Shown here: piece after piece, positions 63,740 through 64,000 of the stretch | Position numbering within the stretch: position 1 is the first letter of the stretch | Layout: each line of letters starts with the position of its first letter | From: Glycocaulis abyssi | GTDB lineage: Bacteria > Pseudomonadota > Alphaproteobacteria > Caulobacterales > Maricaulaceae | Direction of reading: 5' to 3' | DNA length: 64,000 nt | NCBI RefSeq assembly: GCF_041429775.1 | Contig: NZ_CP163421.1 | Span: forward strand, 2,071,001-2,135,000 | The notes under the pieces: generated by a model | What the model was told of the DNA's origin: nothing | Databases searched by the model: none | The model's input: the letters and a program-made list of their open reading frames with translations, nothing else | Position numbers and translations under genes: made by a program

Positions 63740-64000
63740 ATGCGCGAAGAACGCACCAGCAGATTTGTCCGGCTTTATGCCGGAGGAGAGGGGGAGGCTG
63801 CCGGTCCCGGTGCTCATCCCATGGATTCATGGTGTCCGCCCTGCCCGCCCCCGCGCCGCCATGGCAGCACACCTATCGATGCGATTGTCGGCATGGCCGT
63901 GCGGCTGGGCCTGGCTGCTGCCTTGTGGAGCTGGGCGAGAGCCAACGCCCTGCCGGTACACGACTGGAGTGACTGGCAGAACTGGTTCCGGCCCGATCCG
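63740..64000 (+). CDS. DoxX-like membrane protein (partial)
   Basis: An open frame from the ATG at 63740 (GGGGGA just upstream) runs off the window: MREERTSRFVRLY, a Pro-rich stretch, then IDAIVGMAVRLGLAAALWSWARANA, which looks like the first helix of DoxX-family proteins. The preceding 63632-63739 shows no gene. The start is tentative; only 87 codons are visible. Confidence 0.5.
   Translation, partial: MREERTSRFVRLYAGGEGEAAGPGAHPMDSWCPPCPPPRRHGSTPIDAIVGMAVRLGLAAALWSWARANALPVHDWSDWQNWFRPDP

Overview
This is a GC-rich stretch of an alphaproteobacterial chromosome. The layout and protein families (ffh-rpsP-rimM-trmD-rplS, TTG/GTG starts, many lipoprotein peptidases, an archaeal-type ValRS, membrane-anchored LytTR regulators) suggest a Maricaulales/Hyphomonadaceae-type marine bacterium. 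That placement is inference; no rRNA gene is present, and I saw no tRNA gene.

Layout. 1-9.3 kb: the edge of an M16 peptidase with an apparent frameshift, a fused double-ATPase peptide-transporter subunit, an eight-PAS histidine kinase and valS. 9.4-15.1 kb: hslV without hslU, a membrane dipeptidase, small membrane proteins, an acyltransferase, and gshB overlapping a gamma-glutamylcyclotransferase-like gene. 15.1-16.9 kb: a retron, made of a reverse transcriptase, an XRE-type HTH partner and, directly upstream, a candidate msr-msd RNA with matching a1/a2 ends. 17-19.2 kb: an M20 peptidase and two AT-richer small genes. 19.4-25.4 kb: the SRP/ribosome-maturation cluster, interrupted between rimM and trmD by three tandem copies of an unknown secreted 213-residue six-cysteine protein. 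25.5-31.2 kb: a GDPD lipoprotein, a Tat-exported D-amino-acid-oxidase-like protein whose domain order looks circularly permuted, purA, a PagL-like outer membrane protein and a DUF3299 protein. 31.2-34.1 kb: a zinc operon (ZIP transporter, ZrgA-like His-rich protein) with two Zur-box-like palindromes, then bacterioferritin and its ferredoxin. 34.3-40.3 kb: glutamate synthase gltD-gltB. 40.3-50.9 kb: a HigA-like regulator without HigB, a D-aminoacylase and a BASS transporter, an M28 peptidase, rarD, an epoxide hydrolase, and a mazEF-type toxin-antitoxin pair split and bracketed by two related MITEs. 50.9-64 kb: fabI, a desaturase, DinB, an ABC-2 exporter, an AlaC-like aminotransferase, an M3 peptidase, a cold-shock protein, an ArsR/SRPBCC divergent pair, a second LytTR regulator, and a partial DoxX-like gene at the edge.

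How the genes work together. Most of the window is housekeeping: translation, glutamate synthesis, purine and fatty acid synthesis, zinc and iron handling, and peptide scavenging. The accessory signals stand out against this. They are the retron, which is a likely phage-defence unit, the MITE-disrupted toxin-antitoxin locus, the triplicated secreted protein, and the permuted oxidase. Palindromic intergenic repeats occur at about 11.4, 21.5 and 33 kb.
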